NCBI RefSeq assembly: GCF_013393385.1 | Contig: NZ_AP023239.1 | Location: forward strand, 4,960,001-5,024,000 | Source: Paenibacillus sp. URB8-2 | Lineage (GTDB): Bacteria; Bacillota; Bacilli; Paenibacillales; Paenibacillaceae | DNA: 64,000 bases | Direction: 5' to 3' | Part shown: piece after piece, positions 1 to 7,973 of the stretch | Position numbering within the stretch: the first letter of the stretch is position 1 | How the letters are laid out: each line of letters opens with the position of its first letter | Made by a program: the position numbers and the translations under genes | The notes under the pieces: model-generated | What the model was told of the DNA's origin: nothing | What the model saw: the letters and a program-made list of their open reading frames with translations, nothing else | Database searches by the model: none

Positions 1-575
1 AAAAAATCACCTAAAGAGTTAAGCAGAGTATATTCATCATTGTTAAAAACAACAATCCAATAAACATCATTATCGTAATAGCAAATATCCGTCATTCTTA
101 TCATTTTATTTGTTAGTCTTTTTATTTTTCCATTTATATCATTTAAATTGCCCAGGTTGTACATCTGAGTAACTGCTTCGTTCAAAGTCTCACCAGTAAC
201 TAATATGATATTGGAGCGATTTTTTCTTATTTCTTCATAGTTCCCTTTTACATTACCATTAACACCAGATAAAGCAATAAAGCAGCCATAAACTTCTTCC
301 TTACTTGATTCTTCCACAAACACTTTACCTAAAAACTTCAACCAACTTGATGTATCTAATGGAGTTTTATATGCCTTGCATTCACAAATCAATCTTCTAG
401 TTATGTTCATACCAATATTAGGTATTTTGAAATCTGCAACTACATCAATCTCTTCCCCACCCGGGCCAATATAATTAGTTGTTATATTTTGATAATTTAA
501 GTGAATCAATATTCTTTTAGTTAGTTCCTCTAATTGCTTTCCCTTATCATCATTTGATTTACCTAAAATAAACAT
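1..575 (-). CDS. Mrr-like restriction endonuclease, PD-(D/E)XK fold (3' end cut by window edge)
   Basis: This reading frame runs off the left edge of the window, so only the first 191 codons are seen. The start ATG follows AAGGTGAG at a normal distance. Residues around 35-50 (GGEEIDVVADF) and about 20 residues later (RLICECKAY) give the D...E-x-K arrangement of PD-(D/E)XK nucleases, and the overall look is that of the Mrr / restriction-endonuclease-like family, which cuts modified or foreign DNA. The catalytic part is therefore in view; any C-terminal specificity domain would be outside. It is the first of several defence-type genes in this AT-rich stretch. Fold assignment is by motif; the substrate is unknown. 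Confidence 0.7.
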   Translation of the reverse strand, partial: MFILGKSNDDKGKQLEELTKRILIHLNYQNITTNYIGPGGEEIDVVADFKIPNIGMNITRRLICECKAYKTPLDTSSWLKFLGKVFVEESSKEEVYGCFIALSGVNGNVKGNYEEIRKNRSNIILVTGETLNEAVTQMYNLGNLNDINGKIKRLTNKMIRMTDICYYDNDVYWIVVFNNDEYTLLNSLGDF

Positions 576-654
576 TCAGTAACTCACCTTCTACCTAAAA
601 GTAGTATTTATATTGTTTATTTGATTTTGAAAACGAATTGCAATTGTGTCAGAC

Positions 655-867
655 AACGTTCTTGTATTCACGACGTCGAAAGTCTTAAGTTGGTAGATTG
701 ATCAAGCGAAGCGACCCGTTCGCCGGGCGGCTCAGCCACTTAGCCTTGCAGATGTGTCCACCAGAATCCGCTTCTCTGACTACTGATTTACCTTCTATCG
801 ATTCTACTTCTTACCCTTCGGGGAACCAAGCGGCGAATGCTGAGATGCGTAAAAACGGTGTTAGATG
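655..867 (-). repeat. Long structured intergenic repeat, copy A (attC-like layout, degenerate)
   Basis: On the plus strand it starts with AACGTTCTTGTATTCACGAC and ends with GGTGTTAGATG, the same ends as copy B at 1047-1232. Read on the minus strand it opens with ATCTAACACC and closes with GTCGTGAATACAAGAACGTT. The interior differs much from copy B, but both share the blocks GCGGCGAATGC / GTGGCGAATGC near the CTAAC end. It lies about 80 bp upstream of the nuclease gene. No transposase or open frame of note is inside it. The 179 bp between the two copies hold no convincing gene; the longest minus-strand frame there is about 33 codons without a good ribosome-binding site. Confidence 0.6.
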
Positions 868-1046
868 TTGTTCTTGGAGTGGCCACTTTGAGACTGCATT
901 CCACCTTCTAATCAGTCCGTTTCCGTAAAGGAAATATTTTACCTACAGAGCTGTCGAGCTCAACCATTGAAAATCCGTAAAGGATTAACCTCTTCCGTCT
1001 AGTCCTTACCATTCTTATACGTTCTTTCCCACCAGGAATTGCACTT

Positions 1047-1232
1047 AACGTTCTTGTATTCACGACGCCCCACCACCTTAAGTCCCGGAGGGACGGCCGC
1101 GATGCGGTTAGGTGGTGCGGGTGTATCCGGCTGAATTACTTCCCCGCTACTGAAATGCCTCATCGAATCCACTTCTAACTTCTGCCGGACCGAGTGGCGA
1201 ATGCCCCGAAGCGTGAATATGGTGTTAGCTGA
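1047..1232 (-). repeat. Long structured intergenic repeat, copy B (attC-like layout)
   Basis: Read on the minus strand the copy starts with CTAACACCATATTCACG and ends with CGTGAATACAAGAACGTTAAG. CTAAC pairs with GTTAAG (one bulge) and TATTCACG pairs perfectly with CGTGAATA, so there are two nested inverted repeats like the R and L boxes of an integron attC site. A further inner pair CACCACCT / AGGTGGTG is present. The stop codon TAA of the upstream gene (1225-1227) is the TAA inside CTAAC, which is how cassette genes usually meet their attC. At 186 nt it is longer than most attC sites. The resemblance is by layout only. Confidence 0.6.
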
Positions 1233-2249
1233 AGTTCCATTCTTCCTCGAAGAACTTGCAAATTGTTATTTCATTATCAGTGATCTCCAAAAATTCTTTT
1301 GATTTACTATGGTAAACTTTTGGGTAAAATATTTTATCTTTAAAAAGTAACTTTCCATTCGAGATATCATAAACTCGAAAGCCTATAACTTGAGAGGAAC
1401 AATATAAAAGTTTATCGAAAAATAATATGCCATTACAAATTTCAAATTCATTCAATAAACTTCCATCACAAACATCAAAGATTCTAAAAAGTAATTCTTT
1501 CGGTATATTTATGAGATCTTCATCGTCATAAAAACTTGAATCGATTTTCCCCATTATTCCAACGGTGGTATTACTAAGCCAACAAATTGGATCATTCCAG
1601 TCTTCCTTACCCCACCATATTTGTTTCTTACTTTCTCCATCTTCGGATTCCCAACAATTATTTGTAATTCATTGTTTTATATTCCATGCTGTCACAGAAC
1701 CATGGGGGTGCCATTCCCAACCATTCTCCACAACCCATTCGTTATTAGTAGAAACTAATAGTTGCCCATGAAAATAATCCAAATAATGTTCATCACAATT
1801 GGGTTGATTATCTATCATGTGAAATTCAGGATCTACTCTGGAGGTTAATAACTCACCAGTTAGTGGATTTGAAATATCAAGCCTATTCCATTTCGCTCCA
1901 TGAATTAAAAGTATTTGATTATCATCATTCGTATAAAGGAAACTGGAAATATTGTTTGATTGAAATGATAATCATCTCTGCTAAATCGTATGACTATCTT
2001 CTTTTTATGTAGATCTAAGACCAATCCAACTCTGCCATAAGTATTAAATACTGCGATGATATTACTTTCAGATGAAGATAGAATAGAAACAGCCTCATCA
2101 AAATCTAACTCGTCATCTACAAAAGTAAATAATGTATTGATGATTAAAGATACATTCTTTATTTTGCATTTAAATACAATATTTAAAACCAATAATTGTG
2201 TTAAATATTCCTTGTAACTAAGAACCAATATCGCTTTGTTTAAATTCAA
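1225..2249 (-). pseudogene. Broken WD40/beta-propeller-like gene (one frameshift, one nonsense codon)
   Basis: Three reading segments join into one protein of roughly 340 residues. The first (from 2249) stays in frame until about 1935, ending in ...NQTIFPVSF; a shift by one base there continues as YTNDDNQILLIHGAKWNRLD. An in-frame TGA follows NIKQ near 1683, after which the frame reads ITNNCWESEDG and on to the natural stop at 1225. The joined sequence resembles cytoplasmic WD40-like propeller proteins of Bacilli, with repeated short beta segments ending in DISNPLTGE, DVCDGSLLNEF and DISNGKLL. No function is known to me for this family. Two independent lesions argue for decay, not programmed shifting. 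The true start is uncertain because the first 45 residues look unlike the family. Confidence 0.7.
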
Positions 2250-2488
2250 ACATATTTAAGTTTGTAACCGTCAACTTTCGCCTAGATAAACCCTCTTCTG
2301 ATTCCGTGAAGGAATACCTTTTTAATTATTTCGATTTCAGAATAAACAGTTTTCTATTTCATCACCTTTAATTTTCTTTCTGTGAACTCAGATCATTTAA
2401 AACGCCAATACTATAACTGCTGGTATAGCGAATGAATCCCATAAACATGTACCTCTGTCAATAGAGTAGACACAAAGAATCGAGAAAA

Positions 2489-3304
2489 TTATGCAGCGAA
2501 TCGGTACATACGTTCGTACTCATTGGGCGTAGAGTACCCAATTGCTGAATGGATTCTCTTTCCATTGTAAAAACAAGTAATGTATTCAAAAATGCGTTTC
2601 TTGGCTTCCTTGCGTGTTTTGAATTTTTCCAAGTAGACGAGTTCTTTCTTGAGCACACTGTGGAACGATTCGATGCACGCATTATCGTAACAGTTCCCTT
2701 TACGGCTCATACTGCCTTTCATCTTATAGGTGCGCAGTCGCGCTTGGTAGTCATGGGAAGCGTACTGACTGCCACGATCCGAATGATGCAGCACCTCACC
2801 ACGAGGCCGCTGCTGGCTGTAGGCACGATCCAGCGCCGTTAACACCAGTTCTTTCGTCATTCGCTGATCCATGTGGAAGCCAACGATTTTACGACTGTAC
2901 AGGTCCATGATGCTCGCCAAATACAGCCAACCCTCATCGGTCGGGATATACGTAATATCAGCCACCCAGGCCTTGTTTGGAGCTGCCGGATTAAACTCGC
3001 GGTTCAGCACGTTCTCTTGGACGGGCAGGTTGTGCTTCGAATTTGTTGTGGCCTTGTATTTCTTCACCGTGCGAGAGCGTAAACCCAGCTCCTTCATGAT
3101 CCGAGCGACCGTTTTCTCGGATACACGTATGCCCTGCTTATGAAGTTCTTTTGCTACTTTGGGGCTTCCATATAATCGACGCGATTCCAGAAAGATACGA
3201 CGGATCCGCCGCTCCAACTTGCGACGTCGTTTTTCACGTTTGCTGGCTTTTCGCTTGGTCCATTTGTAATAGCCGCTTCGGGATACATCAAAGGTTTTGC
3301 ACAT
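2489..3304 (-). CDS. IS3-family transposase OrfB (DDE integrase catalytic part)
   Basis: This 271-residue frame carries the retroviral-integrase-type core: HTH_21 region (RRLYGSPKVAKEL, about 42-55), first Asp in WVADITYIPT, second Asp in HHSDRGSQYAS and Glu in NACIESFHSVLKKE, giving the DDE triad with the expected spacing. The frame is open well upstream of the listed ATG: reading -1 from the A6G run in orfA gives GDALLRQRPALIYAF and joins smoothly, so the active enzyme is probably the OrfAB fusion made by ribosomal frameshifting. The product cuts and joins the element's ends. No lesions are seen. Confidence 0.92.
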   Translation of the reverse strand: MCKTFDVSRSGYYKWTKRKASKREKRRRKLERRIRRIFLESRRLYGSPKVAKELHKQGIRVSEKTVARIMKELGLRSRTVKKYKATTNSKHNLPVQENVLNREFNPAAPNKAWVADITYIPTDEGWLYLASIMDLYSRKIVGFHMDQRMTKELVLTALDRAYSQQRPRGEVLHHSDRGSQYASHDYQARLRTYKMKGSMSRKGNCYDNACIESFHSVLKKELVYLEKFKTRKEAKKRIFEYITCFYNGKRIHSAIGYSTPNEYERMYRFAA

Positions 3305-3351
3305 CTTCGAGACTCGGCACTTGAAGCGATGATCGTGGATGAAGGCATAGA

Positions 3352-3639
3352 TCAGCGCCGGTCTTTGGCGAAGTAGTGCATCGCCTTTTTTAAGATGTCG
3401 TTCTCCTCTTCCAGATCACGAATGCGTTTCTGAAGGTCTCTCATTGCCTTATCGTCGGCTTTCAGTTGTCCACTGCCTGGAAAGGCTTGTGCACCGTCTT
3501 GCTTATATTCCGCCATCCAACGATACAGGGTGTTGTCGCTTATCCCCAGTTCGCGGGCGACCTGCGCCACCGCCTTTCCTTCTTCCTGGATCATCTGAAT
3601 CGTTTGCAGTTTAAATTCTTTATCGTATTTTTTCGTCAT
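3352..3639 (-). CDS. IS3-family OrfA (helix-turn-helix, leucine-zipper protein)
   Basis: A 95-residue protein beginning MTKKYDKEFKLQTIQMIQEE with an HTH_Tnp_1-type helix-turn-helix (VAQVARELGISDNTLYRWM, about 24-42) and a C-terminal coiled coil (AMRDLQKRIRDLEEENDILK) used for dimerisation. It binds the element's ends and supplies the N-terminal half of OrfAB. Near its end lies TTAAAAAAGG, an A6G slippery run (about 3383-3392 on the minus strand); the -1 frame after it is open into orfB. The stop codon is TGA at 3352. Confidence 0.9.
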   Translation of the reverse strand: MTKKYDKEFKLQTIQMIQEEGKAVAQVARELGISDNTLYRWMAEYKQDGAQAFPGSGQLKADDKAMRDLQKRIRDLEEENDILKKAMHYFAKDRR

Positions 3640-3756
3640 GTTAGCACCTCGAATTTGGATAGGTTCATTTTACCCGATTCTCGGTTCCCCATGTCTACTT
3701 TTTAGTCTAGCAACAACAGTATGAGGCAAGAGTATCTGTCTTTTGTCACATACTAT

Positions 3757-6516
3757 TTAGAATGAATATTTCTCTCTTCTTCTACGAAATGCCTCTTCCG
3801 AACCCTCCATAACTTGTAGTACAGTATTACGCAGTACTGGTTTCTCTAATCCTCCTTCAGCCCGCACAGTCCCCCTACCCATTACAGTACTTAGAGCATA
3901 AACAAGCTCGCTATCACCATTTACCGGTATATTTGCATTGTGAGTAGTTAAAATTATCTGTCGTTTATGTTTAACTTTCCTCAAAAGAGGTACTAATTCG
4001 TTGTATATAAAATCAGAGTCCAACTCATCTTCCGGCTGATCTATTACAATAGGATTTGTACCATCTGCAAATAAGAGTGCTAGAATAGCTGTGTTTTTTT
4101 GACCATCTGACAAACCATTATCCGTTAGTGAACCAGCTCGAGAGCCATCACTTCTGTACAAGGTAATGTCTATTAAATCATTGACTCGGGAGGATTGAAG
4201 CTTCTGCCAGAAAACCCTTTGATCTTCTTTAAAGAATTTAGCTAAATCAGCTTGGTGAAGTCTTATTTCTTCTGGCATCAATTCCTCTTGATTAACCCAT
4301 CGATTTAAAATCGTCCAAGGATCGCTCACGTGTTGCTCAACAAATTGCTTAAAAAGGTGTTCACCAATAGCTTCCCAATTCCGCCCTAAACGGACACTGC
4401 GGCGAACAGGGGATTCGTCCCATATCTGTACGAAGTGGGCTTTATCCTTCATATATAGAATTTCAACTTCAATGAAAGGATGTCCTGATTCTATTGACGG
4501 AATATCACCTGAATAGAGGACTTCATTAATTTTAGTTTTTTTCAATTCAGTCTGATCAGACCAATTATTACGTAAATATTCGATATTTCTGTATAAGGCC
4601 TCGATTTCTTGAAAAGAATCTTTCAACAAATCTTCTTTTCCATCTAGTAATATATCCTTTTCTTGTATCTTTGATTCTATATCGAATAATCTATCCATTT
4701 CATCAGGTTTTAATCCCTGTTCTTTACAAGCATCCAAAAAATCAGATTCTGTTTTTTTAATAGATGTTTTAATTTCGTTCCAATCATCATGTTCAATAGT
4801 AGATTTATTTATCGCTAATTCATAGTCCTTCAGTGCTTGAATGATCTGATTTTTCAAATTAGATTTAGCTCCACGTATGTCTATATTTAATTGATCGAAA
4901 TAGGACGTTTCTGTCCAGTCTTGTTTTGTTAATTCTACATATTCGGTTTCAAACATTTCCACAATTCCGTTTAGTTGTTCGGTAATTTTGATTACTTCTT
5001 CTTGAATTTCAGTTATATATCGAGCAGCTTGGGATGCTTTAACTTTTTTATCATTTTCTACTTTCACCGCTTCAAATGCATCCCATTGACGCTTCAACTC
5101 ATCTCTTTCTTGAAGAAGAAGATTTCGTTCACTTTTGATACGTTCAATTCGCATCTCATTTTGAAACCCGCGTGTAATCTCTGAGATTAATTCGGTCTCT
5201 TCTTCCTTCTTTCTCTTAAGTTGAGGCCCAGTTAAACTATCAATAAGATCCGTTAAGCAACTCTGTTCTTGAGCAATATTTGAGATCTCTCTTTGACTAA
5301 TAACTGAGATATTTAAATTTCGGAATACTGCTAATGGTTCCGCTACTTCCCTGCTAATTACTTGAGGAGTTTCGTTTTTATATTCAAAGGTGTCTACAAG
5401 CCCGTGTTTATTTTTCCAAACTAATTGTATTTTTGAAACAGAGGACAGCGTATTTTTTATTCTTGAAAGCTGTTCTGTTGCTTTTAGATCCGCTTTATCC
5501 GTTGAACATAATTTTATGTATTCTAATATAGAAGATTTGCCCGCTCCTCTTCCACCTATAATGCAATTAAGATTAGGCGAGAAATGAACAGTTTGATTGT
5601 TAAGAAAGGCGCAATTATCAATTGTTAAAGAAATAATTCTATCATGCATAACCTCTTCATTAGGAGAATTATCTTGTAGTTTAATACGGTCACAATCGAG
5701 AAATGCTTGTACTACTGAGTCAACACAAGGATTAGACATTTTCACCCAAGTAGTACGTTTCCCGATATAACCTTTATCACCTTCTGTTAGTCGATACGCA
5801 TCAGAAGACATGACTGCTGCTATTCTACGTTCACGTCTCCAATCAGGATGGCATTCTGGAGCTGCTGTGATTAACCTTCTCCAATTAGCTGATAGTGTAT
5901 CCAACGGTCTAGGAACCTCCATCGCCAGTAGGGTTGGATTTGTAAACATTTCTCTTTGAAAATTATCAGTGATAAAGCGGTCGTTCAAAAAGCCACTTTC
6001 CGATGTCGGGTGCGCAGCAATAATGATTCCATGATGCTCCTCTTGAACAATTCTAGCTAATTTACCAAAAGTGGTCTCAACGGGTACAATATTTCCATGA
6101 CGAACCCGAGCTGTTCTTGGTAATCCAATTTGAGTTACAAGATCATCAATATCTTGAAGTGGCTTATCATAATTAAATATGCATAATAAATGAATACCAA
6201 GTCCTTGGGAAACTTCTATTTCAAAACCTGGTAGAATAATCAATGGATTTTTACCTAATCCCCTAGCAACACTCTCATTCTTCTGCTGAAGCATTTCCAG
6301 ATAATTTCTACCAATAAAATTGTGGTCTGTAACACAGATCACTTCTAATCCTACTTCGTGGCAACGTGTAAGATAAATATCAGTGGAATGAGATATCTCT
6401 TCAGGTGTTGCATTAAATTTCAAGTAGGAAGGATCATCTGGACACCAATTATAATGATCGCCTGGTGTTTGCATTTGGAAATCACATTTATACCATCGCA
6501 TACCTTGATAACTCAC
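3757..6516 (-). CDS. TrlF-like PHP-domain / SMC-type ATPase, probable anti-phage defence protein
   Basis: The 919-residue protein has an N-terminal PHP metal-dependent hydrolase domain: CDFQMQT near residue 12, VTDHN near 62, GFEIEV near 97, HLLCIF near 110, AAHPT near 168 and SSDAYR near 238 (numbers from the corrected start). It is followed by an SMC/Rad50-like ATPase: Walker A GGRGAGKSS near 322, a long coiled-coil-rich middle, signature LSDGQ near 802, Walker B IVIDQPEDELD near 823, and switch TTHN near 857. This architecture matches TrlF-family AAA-like ATPases found in defence islands. An upstream ATG at 6537 is in frame, but GGAGGGG sits seven bases before the GTG at 6516, so GTG is preferred. 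A nucleic-acid processing role is inferred; the actual substrate is unknown. Confidence 0.8.
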   Translation of the reverse strand: MSYQGMRWYKCDFQMQTPGDHYNWCPDDPSYLKFNATPEEISHSTDIYLTRCHEVGLEVICVTDHNFIGRNYLEMLQQKNESVARGLGKNPLIILPGFEIEVSQGLGIHLLCIFNYDKPLQDIDDLVTQIGLPRTARVRHGNIVPVETTFGKLARIVQEEHHGIIIAAHPTSESGFLNDRFITDNFQREMFTNPTLLAMEVPRPLDTLSANWRRLITAAPECHPDWRRERRIAAVMSSDAYRLTEGDKGYIGKRTTWVKMSNPCVDSVVQAFLDCDRIKLQDNSPNEEVMHDRIISLTIDNCAFLNNQTVHFSPNLNCIIGGRGAGKSSILEYIKLCSTDKADLKATEQLSRIKNTLSSVSKIQLVWKNKHGLVDTFEYKNETPQVISREVAEPLAVFRNLNISVISQREISNIAQEQSCLTDLIDSLTGPQLKRKKEEETELISEITRGFQNEMRIERIKSERNLLLQERDELKRQWDAFEAVKVENDKKVKASQAARYITEIQEEVIKITEQLNGIVEMFETEYVELTKQDWTETSYFDQLNIDIRGAKSNLKNQIIQALKDYELAINKSTIEHDDWNEIKTSIKKTESDFLDACKEQGLKPDEMDRLFDIESKIQEKDILLDGKEDLLKDSFQEIEALYRNIEYLRNNWSDQTELKKTKINEVLYSGDIPSIESGHPFIEVEILYMKDKAHFVQIWDESPVRRSVRLGRNWEAIGEHLFKQFVEQHVSDPWTILNRWVNQEELMPEEIRLHQADLAKFFKEDQRVFWQKLQSSRVNDLIDITLYRSDGSRAGSLTDNGLSDGQKNTAILALLFADGTNPIVIDQPEDELDSDFIYNELVPLLRKVKHKRQIILTTHNANIPVNGDSELVYALSTVMGRGTVRAEGGLEKPVLRNTVLQVMEGSEEAFRRRREKYSF

Positions 6517-6527
6517 TTTAACCCCTC

Positions 6528-6560
6528 CAGGTGTCATATATTGTAATTATATGACACCTG
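6528..6560 (-). promoter_or_regulatory. Perfect 13-bp-arm palindrome in the TrlF-like gene leader (candidate operator)
   Basis: CAGGTGTCATATA and TATATGACACCTG flank a 7-nt centre (TTGTAAT). The palindrome ends about 12 bp before the GTG start and its arm abuts the ribosome-binding site. TATAAT lies inside it on the minus strand, and TTGACT occurs 22 bp further upstream (longer than ideal), so it may overlap the promoter. It could be an operator for a dimeric repressor or an RNA hairpin that masks the ribosome-binding site. No U-run follows, so it is not a typical terminator. Confidence 0.6.
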
Positions 6561-6749
6561 TGGGGTTTAAAGTAGTCAATTATTAGAATAAATATTGAAA
6601 GGGAGAGAATAATTTTTGGGAAGACTGATAGAAAGAAAATAACGTTAATAAAGAGGATAAATAGTAGGTTGCCTATAAGATATAACGGCTAAGTACAATG
6701 TAGAATATTCATAATTAGCATCATGAGAATCCTCAACCTACTAAATTCA

Positions 6750-7124
6750 TTAAAAAACACTCGTAGGATCATCTGAATTATATTCATGATAGGCAATTGG
6801 CTCATAGATATATACTTTTGGACGGCCTTCTGGTACAACAGCTGGCTCAGAAGCATTAAATAACACCAAATTATTCCCGTATCTTTTACGACTGGATGAA
6901 TATATAATCCCTTTAAAACCTGCTTTTCTTGCACAGTCCGCTATAAAAGTTGTGACAAAATACTGCGGTTTCCATTTGCTAGCTCTGTCTAAGACTTTCT
7001 CAAATACACAACAGGAAGCAAGCAATGCATACATAACATCACTATTTTTTTGACCTATCTCCTCCCATTCATGTCTTAAATCCAAAATATCACTTATATT
7101 ATCTTTTTGCGTATACGATTGCAA
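6750..7124 (-). pseudogene. RES-domain toxin gene, 5' part missing
   Basis: The 124-residue frame carries only the C-terminal half of a RES domain: TFIADCARKAGFKGIIYSSS followed by GNNLVLFNASEP, which holds the conserved Ser region and the last strand of RES proteins. RES toxins degrade NAD+ and pair with Xre-type antitoxins. The N-terminal part with the essential Arg and Glu is absent; upstream the frame is open only to a stop near 7157, where an AT-rich repeat leader begins. No ATG and no ribosome-binding site precede it (the frame would start at TTG). No antitoxin gene is adjacent. I read it as a remnant cut by the repeat-bearing segment. Confidence 0.65.
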
Positions 7125-7158
7125 CCATACTAATGCTGAGTTGTTGGGATTATTTAAA

Positions 7159-7700
7159 GACTAAGAGTGCTAATTTTATGGGGTTTTGGAACAAGAAAAT
7201 CAACAGTAAATGAAAAAATAAGTATTAGACTGCTCGATCCGGCCCCGGCTCTCGCCGGTGCGTTACCCTGCCGGAGCTGGCTACACAACAGGAAGCACCT
7301 GGAGTGTAGCTGCCGCTGCCCACGATCCGCTCACCGTCGCCGGCGCACATCCTGCTGCATCTGGAAGCACTAGGAGCGCAAGCTGCAGCTGCGCTGCTCG
7401 ATCCGGTTACAATTATGAGCATGCTGCCTTCCGAAACAGGCTAGATCCAGAAGCACCATGAGCGTAAGTTGCTACTGTTAAATCCTCCCCCCTGTCACTG
7501 ATGAGCTGCCTGCCGCGGCAAATTACATCCGGAGGCACCAGTAGACTAAGAAGCCGTTACTCAATCCGGCCTCCCTTCTTCAATGCGCCCGCCAGTAGAC
7601 GAATCATTAAGATGCAGAGAGAAGTGTCATGAAGCGCTAATCCTACGGGCTACGTTCTTTTCATTCGGAAGCACCCCAGTGTACTCAGTAGGAACCCTCG
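7159..7700. repeat. Decayed minisatellite array 1 (about 81-bp units) with AT-rich leader
   Basis: An AT-rich leader (7159-7236, GACTAAG...ATTTTATGGGG...AGTATTAGACTGCTCG) is followed by about five GC-rich units with recurrent pieces CTGCTCGATCCGG, CACGATCCGCTCACCG, GCCGGCGCACATCCTGCTGC, ATCTGGAAGCACTAGGAGCG and ACATCCGGAGGCACCAGTAG. Unit length is about 75-90 bp and units diverge strongly toward the right. Short open frames in it are broken by stops and shifts. From 7700 to 7973 the sequence turns AT-rich and I see nothing but the promoter region and ribosome-binding site of the next gene. Confidence 0.7.
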
Positions 7701-7973
7701 TCGTTATTCCTGACAAACAATGAAGGAACCAACCTGCATGAAACGAAAGACGATTTGCAGCAGTCAACCCACTCCTAGTAAGTGGAGCACAAATGAAAAT
7801 ATACAGCGAACTATTGCAGGAGATCCAATTTCAGTATCACTCCAATAATCACTTGTAATATAAAGTTTTTTGAAAATCTATAATATTCTTGAATCTTACA
7901 TTGTTACCATTACGTAATTATTACTGTTATTAAAAAGGTGTTTGAAAATTATGAGAAAATTAGGAGGTTTCAT

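Larger units (their letters stand above)
2448..3715 (-). mobile_element. IS3-family insertion sequence, apparently complete (about 1.27 kb)
   Basis: The element holds orfA and orfB in the usual -1 relation. Imperfect terminal inverted repeats of about 25 bp are visible: TGTACCTC...AGAGTAGACA at the left and TGTTGCTAGAC...AGTAGACA at the right when read inward. Both start with TG as expected. The 3-bp sequence ACA flanks both ends (2445-2447 and 3716-3718), which fits the target duplication size of IS3 family members. The insertion lies just after the 3' end of the PHP-ATPase gene and disrupts no obvious gene. The intact frames and ends suggest a recent arrival. Confidence 0.85.

Noticed and set aside
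2549..3143. Plus-strand frames across the IS transposase
   Set aside because: Antisense shadows of orfB.
6689..6934. 81-codon minus-strand frame overlapping the RES remnant
   Set aside because: The RES frame has recognisable domain sequence; the other is its shadow.
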